Shown piece by piece: positions 23,458 through 36,634 of a stretch of 64,000 nt of DNA. The notes beneath the pieces are model-generated. The model was not told the DNA's origin and ran no database searches. It saw nothing but the letters and a program-made list of their open reading frames with translations. Source of the DNA: Hybos culiciformis (lineage: Eukaryota; Arthropoda; Insecta; Diptera; Hybotidae); the NCBI GenBank assembly GCA_964007475.1, contig OZ023273.1:76979737-77043736 (forward strand). Reading direction: 5' to 3'. A program made the translations under genes and the position numbers. The first letter of the stretch is position 1. Each line of letters opens with the position of its first letter.

Positions 23458-24429
23458 AATAGTGTAAATTGGCACATTGTTTTTCTACAATAATGATAGG
23501 GTTGTAATGTATAATATAATAATGACAGGGTGGCGTAAAGATCTTTTACGGATGCAGCTTAAGCAAACTTGAAAACTGGGAACAGAATGAGGATGAATGT
23601 AAGGAAAAAAACCGAATTCTAAAGCGGGTCAATTTCCAAAATGCGGGACAATTTTCAATGCGGAACATATCCTACAAATGCGAACCTGCCGCGCAAAATG
23701 CGCTTCGAATGGTCACTTAATTCTAGAGTGGACCCTGGGATCGCAAAAAAAAAAAAAAAAAAACAGAAAATTCAAAATGCTTTATCCAAGTGTCGAAGAG
23801 TGTATGAAAAATGTTTATTATTATTTTTTTTTTTTTGTAATTGGATTTGTAAAGTATTTTATATTTTTTTAATTTTTTTTTTTTTTGTTAAAAAAAAAAG
23901 AAGAAATTATTATTAAATTAAAAATAAGTAAAGTAAGTTAGGTGTATGTTGATATATGCATATATGTATACCTAATACAAAAAAAAAATATTGTTTTTTT
24001 CTTTTGACAGTTTAGTATTAAGTTAGTAAGTGTAGTATTTAGTATAGAAAAAGCATATGAAATCGTTTTTAAAAGTGCTAAAATCTGTTAAATTTATATG
24101 GAAAACTTTTTTTTAGGTATATATAGAAAATAAAAAATTAAATAATGTAAAAAAAAAAAAATTAAAATCAAAAATTTTTTTAAATTCAAAAGTTATACCT
24201 AATAAAAAGATGAAAATGAAAATTATGTCATTCTTTTATCATTGATGAAGAAAAAGGGAATATTATAGAAAAATAAATGTTTTTTTTTTTTTTAACAAAA
24301 TTACGACGGTAACACTTAGTCTTCATCTATTTTCATTCAAATTGAGTGGTTCACACAAAAAATGTTTTATTATTTTCGAAATACGAGTTCAGCTAGAATT
24401 TCAGAATCTTTTTAGTTAAATAAATTAAG

Positions 24430-24680
24430 TTCGCACCTCGAGAATTTGGAATGCTCTCCTCTCCCATCAAAATTGTTTTCGACAGCTGGCGGACGTTTGA
24501 TTTACGACTTGCGCCGCTTTAAGAAGAGTGTAAATGATTATCTACTAACTGTCCCACTTTTTAATCCTGTCTAAACTTACTGTCTAAACTTACTTTCGAA
24601 TCCCGTCTAAACTTAACAAATCCATACTTCTTTAAGTATAAAAGGTATCCCACCTAGCGATTTGGTAACTATAATAAAAA
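24430..24680 (+). pseudogene. jockey-like non-LTR ORF2 3' end and UTR
   Basis: One frame reads SRIWNALLSHQNCF and, after a one-base shift, another reads YDLRRFKKSVNDYLLTVPLF ending at a TAA (24572-24574). R-x-WNxL followed by a x-L-R-R-F-K-x-S-V-x-x-Y-L tail is typical of the C-terminus of jockey-like RT proteins. The following ~100 bp, repeated at 20990-21180, is the 3' UTR with an A-rich tail. The copy is 5'-truncated and frameshifted. Confidence 0.6.
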
Positions 24681-24964
24681 AAAACACACGAAGCAGTCAT
24701 AGAACTGCCGACAGAAGTTAATACTTAAAAGATTTAAACTATGAAATAACAGTAGCTACAAATGATGGGCTGCTCAGTACAAAATGTAATTAAAATAAAA
24801 AGTTACAATACAAAATCTTGCCTTCAATAAAATTGATTTTTAATTTAATTTACATTTTATACTGAGCAGCTCATCATTTGTAGCCACTGTTGTTTCATAG
24901 TTTAAATCTTTTAAGTATTAACTTCTGTCGGCAGTTCTATGACTGCTTCGTGTGTTTTTTTTTT
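24675..24964. repeat. Near-perfect palindrome, 115-bp arms
   Basis: The left arm 24675-24789 and right arm 24850-24964 are reverse complements with only a few mismatches, separated by about 60 bp. Each arm begins with acacacgaagcagtcatag and reaches gctgctcagta. One arm alone recurs at 54071-54180 at the edge of the satellite-bearing insertion in the LTR retrotransposon. It is therefore the terminal or subterminal part of a mobile repeat and could fold into a strong hairpin. Confidence 0.85.
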
Positions 24965-24984
24965 TTTCAAACTTTGAGTGGGAA

Positions 24985-25330
24985 AGACCCTAACCGTAGC
25001 TCCCCACCCAAAATTTTTGGTCTGGTAATCTTTATTTAACGGGACCTACCTATTATGAAAAAATTGTTTTTTCTATATTTGAGCTGGGAAAACTTAGCCC
25101 TAGTTCTCTAACCAAAATTTGTTTTCAGGTAATTCCACCCCAACTTCCGTACACAAAATTTTTGGTCAGGTAATCTAATTATTTCACTGAAACTACCTAT
25201 TTTGGAAAAAAAAATTTTTAACATATTTTGAACCGGCACGACCTAACCGTAGCTACCTGCCCAAAACTTTTTCGGCTGGTAATCTTTATTTTAACGGAGC
25301 TACCTATTTTGGAAAAAAAATTTTAGTTTT
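24985..25330 (+). repeat. Diverged monomers of the ~105-bp satellite
   Basis: About three or four degenerate copies of cctaaccgtagct..ccaaaattttt..ggtaatctt..ggagctacctatttt. The same monomer forms the array at 54285-55215. Adjacent to the palindrome, they give the same palindrome-arm-then-satellite layout as at 54 kb. Confidence 0.75.
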
Positions 25331-26146
25331 AAATAATTTGTAAACGAAACATTTTTAAAAAATAATTTGAATTTAAATTTGTCGCGCCAAATTATTTTGT
25401 TTTTATAATTGACAAATGAATATTGTGTGGACCACTCATTTTTTTGAGTATTGAAACGTCAAAAAACCATGTCGCGATTTCGAACTCGAATGTCGAATGA
25501 ATCTCCGAAAAAAAATTTTTACCCTCTACAGAATAACTCAATTATATCATACAACGTCCCTAAAGAATTATTAACTTCAAAAAACCGTATAAAATTTTTT
25601 TTAGATTATTACTTCAATAATTTTGACCGTATAAAGGGAATATTAGTAATATAATGCAAAATAACATTTAATATAGAATGATTTCCTGAATTTTATGGTA
25701 TTTTGCAATTTAAACACTTAGGATTGAAATTAATTGTTTTCGTATTAAAATTATGCGAAGGTGTCCATTTTTGTTATATTAATTTTTATAAAACTAAAAT
25801 TTTATAAATTAAAATTTATTATCGTTCCCACTTTTTTGTTGTATTATAATTATTTGAATGCATCCATGAAATTTTTTGCGAATGTGTAAATCCTGCTCAC
25901 AGTTCCAAGAAATGTTCATATGAGATATATTAGAAATAAATCAGAGAAGGAAGTTCTTCAATCCTCATTACAACTCTTCTAGAACTAGTTCCGATAATCC
26001 CAACTTAAATAACTAATTAACAACAAGTATACTTAATATAAAGCAAAAAATTTATACGTAAATTAAAATCTATTTTTCAGACTACATGATGTTTACAAAA
26101 ATATATTTTACATTTTAAATTGATGATTCGTTTATAATACACAAAG
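25331..26146. other. Upstream region of rdgB
   Basis: AT-rich. A 67-codon open frame at 25451-25654 has no recognisable family and no clear link to rdgB. No promoter element is certain; any non-coding 5' exon of rdgB cannot be placed from sequence alone. Confidence 0.4.
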
Positions 26147-29100
26147 ATGTTGATTAAGGAATACAGAATCCCTTTACCCCTTACTGTCGAGGAATATCGG
26201 ATTGCTCAATTGTATATGATTGCTGTAAGTTGTCAATGCATTTAAATTCACTGTCACTTAGTATTCTTAATATAGTGTTTATAAAAAATCAAAAGTAAAA
26301 GCTGTAAATTAAATTTCAAACTTAAAATTTTAGAAAAAAAGTCGAGATGAAAGCAAAGGTGAAGGTAGCGGTGTTGAAATTATAATTAATGAACCGTACT
26401 CAGATGGTCCTGGTGGGAAGGGGCAATATACAAAAAAAATATATCATGTAGGAAGTCATTTGCCAGGATGGATAAAAAGTTTGCTACCAAAAAGTGCATT
26501 GACTGTGGAAGAAGAAGCTTGGAATGCCTATCCATATACACGAACTAGATATACATGCCCATTCGTTGATAAATTTTCATTAGACATAGAAACCTATTAT
26601 TTTCCAGATAATGGATATCAAGAAAATGTTTTCAAATTATCTGGAAGTGACTTGAAAAATCGTCTAGTCGGTTAGTAAGATTGAAATAAATTTCATTAAT
26701 TTTCAATAGAAACTAAAATTTAACGACAGAATAACTACAAATGAAGATAAAATTATTACCAATAATTTAATATTTTTTTTTAGATGTTATTGACATTGTT
26801 AAAGATCAACTATATGGAGGCGATTATGTTCAGCAAGAGGATGCAACTTTATATATATCGGAGAAAACTTTAAGGGGACCGCTTAGTGAAAATTGGTTAG
26901 AAGAATATTGGAATGAGGTATAAAAACTAAATGAAATTAATTAACAGTAATTGAGTATTTTTAAAACAAAAAATATTTCTCTTAGGTAAAAGGGAAAAAG
27001 CAACCTACATCCCGGAATATGTCACTAATGTGTGCGTATAAGCTATGCCGTGTAGAATTCCGTTATTGGGGAATGCAAACGAAATTGGAAAAATTTATTC
27101 ATGATGTTGGTATGTTCTAGAACCAAATTTTTATAAATTAAATTTACAAAATGCTATTGAATTAAATCCAGTATAAAGTCATGCAAATTCCAATAATTTT
27201 AAATCGACTAAAATTTTTAGCATTACGAAAAACTATGCTCCGTGCTCACAGACAGGCTTGGTCTTGGCAAGACGAATGGTACGGTCTATCAATGGAAGAT
27301 ATCCGTGAATTCGAAAAGCAAACTCAACTGGCATTAGCAAAAAAAATGGGAATGGACTCAAGTGAGGATGAACCTGAAGATCAAAGTCTATATGAAAATA
27401 ATAAAGCACTTCCGCAACCAAAAGAAATTAAAGAAGCAAAACAAATTCCTCCTCCAAAGACTGAAGTAGACATTCCGAGTATTGAGGTTAGCTCTGATGA
27501 AGAAATTGAAAAAACGGTGGAGTAAGTTTATTAAGTTTCGAATCTTTAATTTTTTTTTTTTATAATTAATTACTTTACTTTTTATTTTATAGAATAGGAA
27601 ATTTGTTAACATCAAGATCAAAATCAGATTCAAAGGGTACACTGCATTCCCCTGTTGGTTCTGCTCATAGTTTTGATTTGCAAGTTGTTAATTGGAGAAT
27701 GGAGCGTTTAGAAGTAGATTCTAAATCAGGATCAGAAGAAGAATTTTTTGATTGCCTAGGTAATTTTAAATTATCTTGTTTAACTGAATACATATACTAT
27801 AAAAAAGATATTATTACAGATGCGAATGAATCGAATTCATTGGCCAAATGGAGTTCAATGGAGTTGTTGCCAGATGTTGACGATAGCCCACCTCCTCACA
27901 ATAAACAAGGTACCAATAAAGAGGCAAAATATATTTTTTATATCACCAGCTAATAACAATTTTTTTTCGCTCCCGGCTTGGCGTTGTTTTCTATTAGGCT
28001 AACAGAAAACATAAAAAATTACAAAAAAATTAAGACTGTCTTTTTCCATATACAAAATTTTTCCTAATGATTAATGAACGGGTTTGACAGGCTTCGATTT
28101 CAATTTCGATTACATTGAAGCCAGTGTTAACTAAATAAATATTAAATTTGAATTTTATATTATTAACAAACATCTTTTTTAAAATTAAAGTAGTTTATTT
28201 TTGTTTTTAATCGAAATCAAAAATCGTGAATTCACCCACTTAATTAAAGGGTACTTTATATGAAATAATTAAATACATTTTCTTTTGTTATAGATGACAC
28301 AATTTTTAGTCATGACTATTTAAAGAGAGTAGCATCAGAACGTGGTTCTAAGCGTCAAGTGAAGCAATCATTAAGTATTGATAAATCTCAAGATACACCT
28401 CCAGGCTCACCATGCAATCCAACTTGCGCTACATCAGTTTTAATTTTGGTGATGCATGCTGGCAGTGTATTAGGTAGAATGCAAAAAAAAAAAAGGAATA
28501 TTTTTATATTTAATTTAACAAATTTGTATTTAATTTTAAGATGCTTCAAGCGAAATAACTTCGAAGAAATCAGATGTTAATACTTTCCGAGCTGCTTTCG
28601 AATCAGTAACAAGGCAACATTATCCATCTCTTTCGAATCACGTTGTAATCAAATTAGTTGCTTGTCCATCAATTTGTGCTGATGCTTTAGGAATTCTGGC
28701 TTCATTAAGTCCTTATTCGTTTGATTCATCTCCAGCAACAACTGAATTATCAGTTCCTGATGTACCAATTGGGGCAATTCCGTTGCTCTCTGTTGCTTCC
28801 AATGACGACTTCCAAAATTCTGTAAGTCGTTCAATATCAAGTGCAAATACAGTTTATCAGGAGTTTTTGAAATCAGAAGAGGGACGTTGCTTTAATGGAC
28901 AAATTGTTATAATCGCTGATTCTGTGGGATCAGTGTTGGCTTATGAAGCTCTGTGTAAATCAACAAAAAATGAAGATAAAGATCGATTTACCGATATTGA
29001 ACTAGATGCTAATAAATTATTAATTGGATCAACTGCGACCAGAAGAAAATCATCAATGAATGAATTCAATGGCCCGAGATTAGATTTTGAAGTCAGTGAC

Positions 29101-31179
29101 TTTTTCATGTTTGGGACAGCTTTATCAATAATAATTGCATCAAGAAGATTACGTGATCCAAAATATGGTGAGATTTATTTGAGAAAGAAGAATGAATCAA
29201 GATGTTCTTCGTTATCTCTATATATATTATTTAAATTAAAAATAAAATTTTTTTTTTATCAATAATTATGTTTTCTGATGCGTATGTTTTTAAAATGTTT
29301 GTGTTCTTTTTTCAGTGCTGGCCCGACCAAATTGTCAACAAGTATTTAACTTATTCCACGCCACTGACCCAACAGCAAGTAGAATTGAGCCTTTGATCAG
29401 TGCAAAATTTTCTACTCTTCCTCCTGTTAATATACCGAGATATGCCAAATATCCACTAGGAAATGGACAACCATTATATTTATGTTAGTGATTCGAAATA
29501 TGAGCCTATTTATTATATTGTTACTTTTATTTATTATAATTTTACCTTTAATTGTGATATTATTATTGCAGTGGAGTTACTTCAATCGCACCCCCAACAT
29601 TTCAATGACAAAAACAATCAACGTAGATCTTCTGATGTTTCAACACATTCAGGCATGCACGAAATTGTTTCCATTAATACTATAACAGCTAGTAATATTC
29701 CTAACAATATTTTAATTTAGATTTTTTTTTTACAAATTTGGTGGGACCTCTTTTACATTTTTATTTTCATTTTAGTGCAACAAAAATGGTGGGGAACTAA
29801 AAGATTAGATTTCGCTGTCTACTGCCCGGAAGGACTTAGCAATTTTCCTGCACAAGCGTTACCTCATCTTTTTCATGCAAGTTATTGGGAGAGTTCAGAT
29901 GTCATAGCATTTATTTTGAGACAGGTTTATTGATGATTAACATTTTAAATATAACAAGTAGAATGTTTAATTTATATTTAATTGCAGATTGGTCGTTTTG
30001 AAAGTTTACAATTATCTCCTTCTTACGAAAATTCTGTTTCATCACCATTCCGTCCGGGACAACCGTGTGAAAAATGGATTAAAAAAAGGACGTCTGTAAA
30101 AATCAAAAATGCTGCAGCCAATCATAGAGCTAACGACATTATAGTTTTGGAAGGTCAAGAACAGAAAATATCTGGGCGTTTCATGTACGGTCCTTTAGAC
30201 ATGTTTACTTTAACTGGCGAAAAAGTTGATTTACACATAATGATGGATCCACCGTGTGGCGAATGGATTTTAGTGTCAACTGAAGTAACTGATAAATCTG
30301 GTAGAATAAATTACACTGTACCACCGGAAAAAGCGTTAGGATATGGAATTTATCCTATAAAAATGGTTGTGAGAGGTGATCACACCTCAGTAGATTTTTA
30401 TATGGCTGTTGTACCAATGAAAACCGAATGTGTTGTATTTAGCATTGATGGTTCATTTACTGCATCAGTATCTGTGACTGGAAAAGATCCGAAAGTAAGA
30501 GCAGGAGCTGTGGATGTATGTCGACACTGGCAAGAACTAGGATATTTATTAATTTATGTAACAGGTCGACCAGATTTACAGCAACAGAAAGTTGTGTCAT
30601 GGTTAAGTCAGCATAATTTTCCCCACGGAATAATATCATTTGCTGATGGTTTATCTACAGATCCATTAGGTCACAAGCAAGCTTATTTAAATCATTTAAT
30701 TCTTGAACATGGAATATCCGTACTTGCTGCTTATGGAAGCAGCAAAGATATAACGGTGTACACAAATATTGGCCTAAGGCCAAATCAAATTTATATTGTG
30801 GGGAAGGTAAGTAATATTGAGTTATTTACAGTATTATTTATATAATATGTTATATGCACACCAATTTAAAAAAAAAAAGTATGCCTTCAATGTATAATAT
30901 TATACAAATTATTTATTATTTATTTTTTAATTTATATTTATATATATCATTTTTTAATTAAATTTTTAGGTTAGTAAGAAATTGCAAGGTAACGCGACAT
31001 TTTTGGTAGACGGATACGCATCTCATTTAAATGATTTAATGGCTGTTGGAGGATCTCGTCCTGCTCAAGGAAATGCTAGAATGGTGATACCTCGTGCTTG
31101 CTTCAATTTACCTGGCCAAACACCAACCAGTAGGCGAAAAAGGTTAGACAATCATACAATGATAAAACTAAAATGTTAG
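26147..31179 (+). CDS. rdgB: Retinal degeneration B / PITPNM phosphatidylinositol transfer protein
   Basis: Class II PITP that exchanges phosphatidylinositol and phosphatidic acid at ER-plasma membrane contacts, needed for photoreceptor signalling in flies. Fourteen exons with GT-AG introns: 26147-26224, 26334-26670, 26784-26917, 26986-27109, 27221-27521, 27593-27759, 27820-27909, 28294-28473, 28541-29167, 29316-29483, 29572-29691, 29776-29924, 29988-30806, 30970-31179. Phases agree throughout, giving about 1167 residues. The start [20 protein letters not shown] is the canonical family N-terminus. PITP domain is about 1-265, with T59, K61 and N90 at the positions used for lipid binding in mammalian PITP. 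An FFAT-like EEFFDCLD lies near 374-381 after acidic residues (VAP binding). DDHD region is about 550-825, with ADSVGS at about 596-601 in place of a classical lipase serine motif. LNS2 is about 970-1110, with SIDGS near 978 instead of the lipin DxDxT, so it should bind rather than hydrolyse phosphatidate. Introns are 60-384 bp. No disabling change was seen; splice sites are inferred by eye. Confidence 0.95.
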
Positions 31180-31286
31180 TCGTAGATAGCACAATTTACA
31201 GTTTAGTGTTGAAAAAGGTAAAGAAACTCAATTAATAGAAGAAAACAAACATAGCCTATTTTTTATTTATAAAGAAAATTTACCTA
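31180..31286 (+). other. Start of rdgB 3' UTR
   Basis: Directly follows the rdgB stop. Possible AATAAA signals occur at 31411 and 31642, the first of which would lie inside the inverted-repeat element that follows, so the transcript may include transposon sequence. Confidence 0.4.
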
Positions 31287-31578
31287 GTTTACATGATAGT
31301 CCAACCGTGGCTTAGTCGAAATGTGGTTGAAACGAGCTCAACTGTTTACATGAAGTAATCGAAATGCCTGTGGTTGAACTGTGGTTGAATTGAGATAAAA
31401 AAAGAAACAAAATAAACAGTTCTTGCTTACTTTTAACGTAGCTAAGCGTTTATATGGAAAGAGTTAGCCTAACCGAGCGAATTTCTTGTGTTTTGTCAGG
31501 TTAACTCTATTTCAACTCAACCACCGTTTACATGTAGTTGAACCCTAGTTGAACCCGGTTTCAACTATCCATGTAAAC
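31287..31578. mobile_element. TA-flanked MITE just downstream of rdgB
   Basis: Inverted ends GTTTACATGATAGT (31287) and ACTATCCATGTAAAC (ending 31578) are each bounded by TA (31285-31286 and 31579-31580). Several gtttacatg and gttgaac words recur inside. At 292 bp it is non-coding and fits a Tc1/mariner-type derivative. It sits about 105 bp after the rdgB stop codon. Confidence 0.7.
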
Positions 31579-31682
31579 TAGATAATTGTAAGCAGATAAA
31601 TAACAAAAAAAAAAAGTCTTAAGTTAAAGTAATTTTGAAAAAATAAATGTAGTCTATGACTTTTCTTGAATAATATATGTAG

Positions 31683-32109
31683 CAATGAATTCTATATCTA
31701 TCAAGAACAATCTATGAAATTTTCATTATGTCAAGTGTCTAATGACACAGTAAAGGAAAATTGTTTTGTTTTTTAAATATATACATTTTTTTTAATGAAA
31801 GAATTGATGAAATACTTACGTACGGATGTTTTTCGTAGTAATATAAAAAATGTTCTAAATGTTCTGCATTTAAAAATCTACAAATTCAATTTATTTGAAA
31901 TATAGAAATTTGTAAAAAAAAATTTTTTTATTTGAAAATAACAATTTAACATAAAAACAAAATAATATATTACTAATAAACATAAAAATAATTAACACAA
32001 AGTATAAAAAATTTATATAATCATATAAAAATTTAAAAATCTCATTAGACAAACATTTATGTACATAGAAAATTTGATAGGTTGTTCTTGATAGATATAG
32101 AATTCATTG
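31683..32109. mobile_element. TIR element with ~43-bp termini
   Basis: The left end (31683, CAATGAATTCTATATCTATC) and the inverted right end (to 32109) match over about 43 bp with two or three differences. TATGTA occurs just outside both ends, though one extra G sits on the left, so the duplication is uncertain. The interior is AT-rich and non-coding. Confidence 0.65.
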
Positions 32110-35100
32110 TATGTACCTACAATTTTATTTCGGTTAATTAAAAAAAAAACAAAATTTTGGTTACTGAGCCGTTTTCAATTTTTATGATAAATTTTATTTT
32201 TGTTTATGATCGTGTTATATTTTTCTTCCGAAGCATTAAAAATATACAAGACTTCTTATTTGTAATCTAGAAAAAATATAATTGAATGTAAAGGAATGTA
32301 TGTTTTTATATTGCTTAAAAAATATTTTATTTAAAAGGAATGTTTGTTTATTCTGAATAAAAAAAGAACAAAATATTATAGAAATTAAAAAAAAAAAAAA
32401 AAAAAATTAAAGAAACTGTCATATTTTATATAAACACACCAAGGTGTCTTTGCCTTTTTCATTAAATAATTTAATATGCATAAGTAAAGTATATAGTGTT
32501 GAATATTTCACAACAAAGTACCGAAGAGCAAGATATGAGTGGTAAAAAAATGCCATTTTTCTTTCTTTTTTTTTTTTTACGCTGCTCTAGGTTGCATGAA
32601 CAGGATGTCTTAGATAAAAATATATTTTAAAAAAAAGACTTTAAACAAAAAAAAAAAAAAAACAAAACACTATTTGCAGCAAAGACGAAATGTCTTCACC
32701 ATTACGAAGTGGATATCTCAAAAGAAAAAGTTATTTTAGCCACTAATAAAAGTTCAGTAATTATAAGCACATGGTGAGTAGAAGATAAAAATAAAAGAAA
32801 TTAATAACATTTTTTGTACATCAAATATTTTATAAACAATTCTATTGTATATAATTTATCATTATCCAATTCCCAAAAAAGTAATATAGGAATCTAATTT
32901 ATGATTTTTTTTAACTTAACATTATGTCATGTGTACTAAACATTTTTAAGTCGACACGGATCATATCCATAAGTTGTGAGCTATTTAAATTTTAACAACC
33001 ACTTCTCTAAGATTAAATGAAACGAATCTCAACTCCAACATTAAAAAAAATATTTGTAATTTAAAAATTGTTCTGAAATGGCTATATCATATTTCAATGC
33101 CATTTGTAACTAAATGTCCAAACCAGCATTTAATCTTAAATATAATACCTAAAATGACTATATTTTAATATTTTGTAACTAATAAAATAAAAAATATAAG
33201 AGTAAATAATGAGCTGTATTAAATACAGAGTACAACAAAAATTAAATGATATTACTGAAGATTGATTTTAAGTGCAATTGATTGATGTACTATATCCGAA
33301 CCAGCTTCAGCTCAACACTGTCGTATATGCATATGTATATAACATAACATAACATACCCATAAAAAATATATTGATGCAAACGGAAAAAAAGCTTCAAAG
33401 AAAATTACTTAATTCAACAAATAAAATTTCAAAATCCATTCGGTTATAATTTATAATATGAAATATATAACGAATGAAAAAATTAAATTTTTCAAGAACA
33501 TGTATTAAGATATATTTACTATTATATAATAATAACAAATACGATACAAATAAGATTATGTTTTACTAATGTTTTTAAAACAAAATGTGTTGTTAACTTT
33601 AATTAATTAGTTGTATGGACAGGGAAAGCTCTAGGAGCGAGCTCAGTATAAAATCGGCCCAAGCCAGAAAGAGCTCTATAACATGTAGAGTTGACAAACT
33701 CTTATTTGTAATATTTTTTCATAAAAATCGAGAATTCATGAAATTTCATAAACTCATTTTCTCAAACTTATTTTAAATGATCCAGGCTGCATTCAAGTGA
33801 GCAATAAATTACGACATTTATTTCATTATCTTCCATATATTTATATTTGATCACATTATATTAAATACAATTTGCATCAATATTTTTTTTAGCACCTGTA
33901 GATACACTTCACATAAGCTTACGTTCTCATTATCATCATACACTCTTGTGTACGATTGTATATTTATAAATATATTTTTTTTTACTAGATTTACGCAATG
34001 ACTATAACTCTTCTACTTTTAGGTACCTGGGACAGATTAGTTTAATAAAAATAAGTAAACAAAATACTATTTAGCTACTGTAATAAAACATAAATTCTAA
34101 ATAAAAGATCAACAAACTCATGAGATTTAACTTTATTAAGCTATATATGTATAAGTTGATATACAATGTAGATTGAAGTAAGAAAGAAACAAGATTGAAA
34201 ATAAGGTTTGCTGCAATTTTGAAAATCTCACAAATTATAAACAAAAATCTAAAATTGTTAAAAATTACAAAAAAAGAAAAAAAAATGTGCAAAATAAATG
34301 GTAAAAAAAAAATTTTTTTTTTGCGGCTTTGTTAATATAAAAAAAATCAAATCCACGGAAAATTATTATTAAAGCTTATCTTTTCTTCCAAACTCAATAT
34401 TATATTTAAGTTTTAAAATTTTATCATAATTATATAGGTATGTTAGGTATAAAATATTTTATACCTAAATATCTAATAAAGAAACAATATACTTTTTAAT
34501 AATTTCTTTTAATTTAAATTTTAAATTTCTAAAACTGCTCACTAATAATTTTAAGTTTCTATCTATATATGATAAAGATAGCTAAAAATCTTAATATGAA
34601 TTGAATATATATAGTTAATTTGCCAATATTATATTAAATTAAATTTTACTATTTTGTTTAATTTTGATATATAAATACCTAACATAATATTGATGTGTAT
34701 TTTGTAGTAAAAAGTGTTTTAGGAAAAAATATTTATTTAAGATTTATATTAAAAAATTTAAGATTTGATCAATGTAAAATCGTTATTAGTAGTGCTGTAA
34801 GATTAATGAAAAAAGATGTAATGCAACTTTTTGATAGGATAGATTTCATGGTATAATTTTTTTATTAATATATCTAGTTTTTTTTTTTGTTTTTAAATAG
34901 CTTGTTCTTACACTACCATCAAAATTTACGCTTATGTGTGAACAAAAATGATTACAAAATAAACTATTAAACTTTTAAGTGTTGTGAACAATAGAAACGA
35001 CAAAGTAAAATCATTTTAATAAAAAGATAAGAAAATTATAGCTGTTTCTATTATTTAAAATTTTAAATTCTAAAATAAATAAATAGAAAAAAAATGAATA

Positions 35101-35342
35101 TTGCATAAAATAAAGGAATCTGTTCTAAGTTTAGACCATAATCCGTAATTTGGTTAGGATTATTTCCAACAACAACATCTTAAAACTCATTTTAAAAATA
35201 TATATTACAGTGTACTGTTTGTAATAACATGATCGCTATCTGCAAAACATTAATTTCATGTGTCTCATTTTGTATGTAATCTCGGCCAAATAAAAATATA
35301 AAATAAGCTTTTACAAGTGTTAATTTTTTTTTATATACAACA
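32110..35342. other. AT-rich gene-free DNA
   Basis: Poly-A/T-rich throughout; no gene recognised. A slightly G+C-richer patch (33615-33700, ggacagggaaagctctagga..) has no recognisable coding. Confidence 0.45.
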
Positions 35343-36030
35343 TGGGAGTGATAAGAAAACTCAAAAAAAATATATATCGAATGAAAAAACCTCGAAAAAA
35401 ACCGCAAAAAGCCAAAAAGCCGTAAAACTGAAGATTTAAAGTTGAAGTTATGTAAAAAAATAAATTTTATGATTTCAATATTTATTTTTCAAAACATAGG
35501 TACAACATAAAAATTTCTTCTGGCACAAAAATTTTTTTTATTAATTTTTAATGCAAAATTAACAAAAAAAAAATTAAAAATTAATAAATATTAAAGGCAA
35601 TGCCTTGCAAAAAATTTAAATGAGAATGATCTCCTTTTTCTTCGAAAATTTTTAAAAGAAGTTTCTTCTTTTTTAATGTACTGTAGTCTTATTTTCGAAG
35701 TTTGTCATCCAACCTCAACAACTTACACGATGACTTCCTCTTTTCCGAACAACGTGATAAGTTTGTATACATAACATAAATTTTATTTTTTATATTTTTA
35801 ACTTGTAATAACTCATTTAATTATTACAACTGATATCAAAACAATATTCGATTGATTAATTTAGTTTTTTTATAGGCGTGAAGTTTTTTGGAGTTGTGCT
35901 TAATAGAAAAAGATAAGCGACTAAGAAAGAGTTTCGAAAAAAAAATTCCAGGTTTTTTGATTTTACTTTTTTCGAAGTTTTTTTTTTCGAGATTTTTTTT
36001 TCGAGGTTTTTTTTTTTCTTATCAATCCCA
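35343..36030. mobile_element. Inverted-repeat element, ~690 bp
   Basis: Ends TGGGAGTGATAAGAAAA (35343) and TTTTCTTATCAATCCCA (to 36030) are inverted copies with one difference. Subterminal cctcgaaaaaaa/ttttttcgagg words are inverted too. No coding and no clear target duplication. Confidence 0.5.
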
Positions 36031-36634
36031 TATTAAATTATTCGATTATTTCATGAAATAGCTGAAATATATATAAAATATTTACAAATGCATACAATAT
36101 TATATAAAAGTAAAAAAAAAATAAATAAAAATCAAACAAATTAAAATATTTAAATTAAATGCAAGACAATCTTTAAAGATTTCTAATAGTATTACATTTT
36201 ATAATGTAATATTAAAATAATGCAAAGACAAATTTTAAGAGGGTGAATAAAACAAACAAAAAAAAATTATTACATTTTACAATTCATAATGTACCTAACT
36301 AAAGAGTTAAATTAAAATACATAAATTTTTTATCATACATCTAATCTAACTTGAGAAACTTTGAACCAAGCTTAGCTGCTATATTAATATACAGTTTAAA
36401 ACATTTTAAATTTTTTAATCTATATTAAAAAAAATTCTAATTGATATTAAACAAAAATATTCAATTGTATTGAAATTAATTCAACAGGTTTTAATATTAA
36501 TTTATTTTAATTTGTATTAAATCTATTTATTTATTTCTAAAATTTCTATAAAATTTCTTTATTACATAATTTCTTTTGCTAGATAAAAATTAGATTTAAA
36601 AAAATAGTAATTCCCTCTTACAAACTTCTCAAGT

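Noticed and set aside
25451..25654. 67-codon + strand frame upstream of rdgB as an extra gene or 5' exon
   Set aside because: No family match, no splice support, and rdgB already has its canonical N-terminus at 26147.
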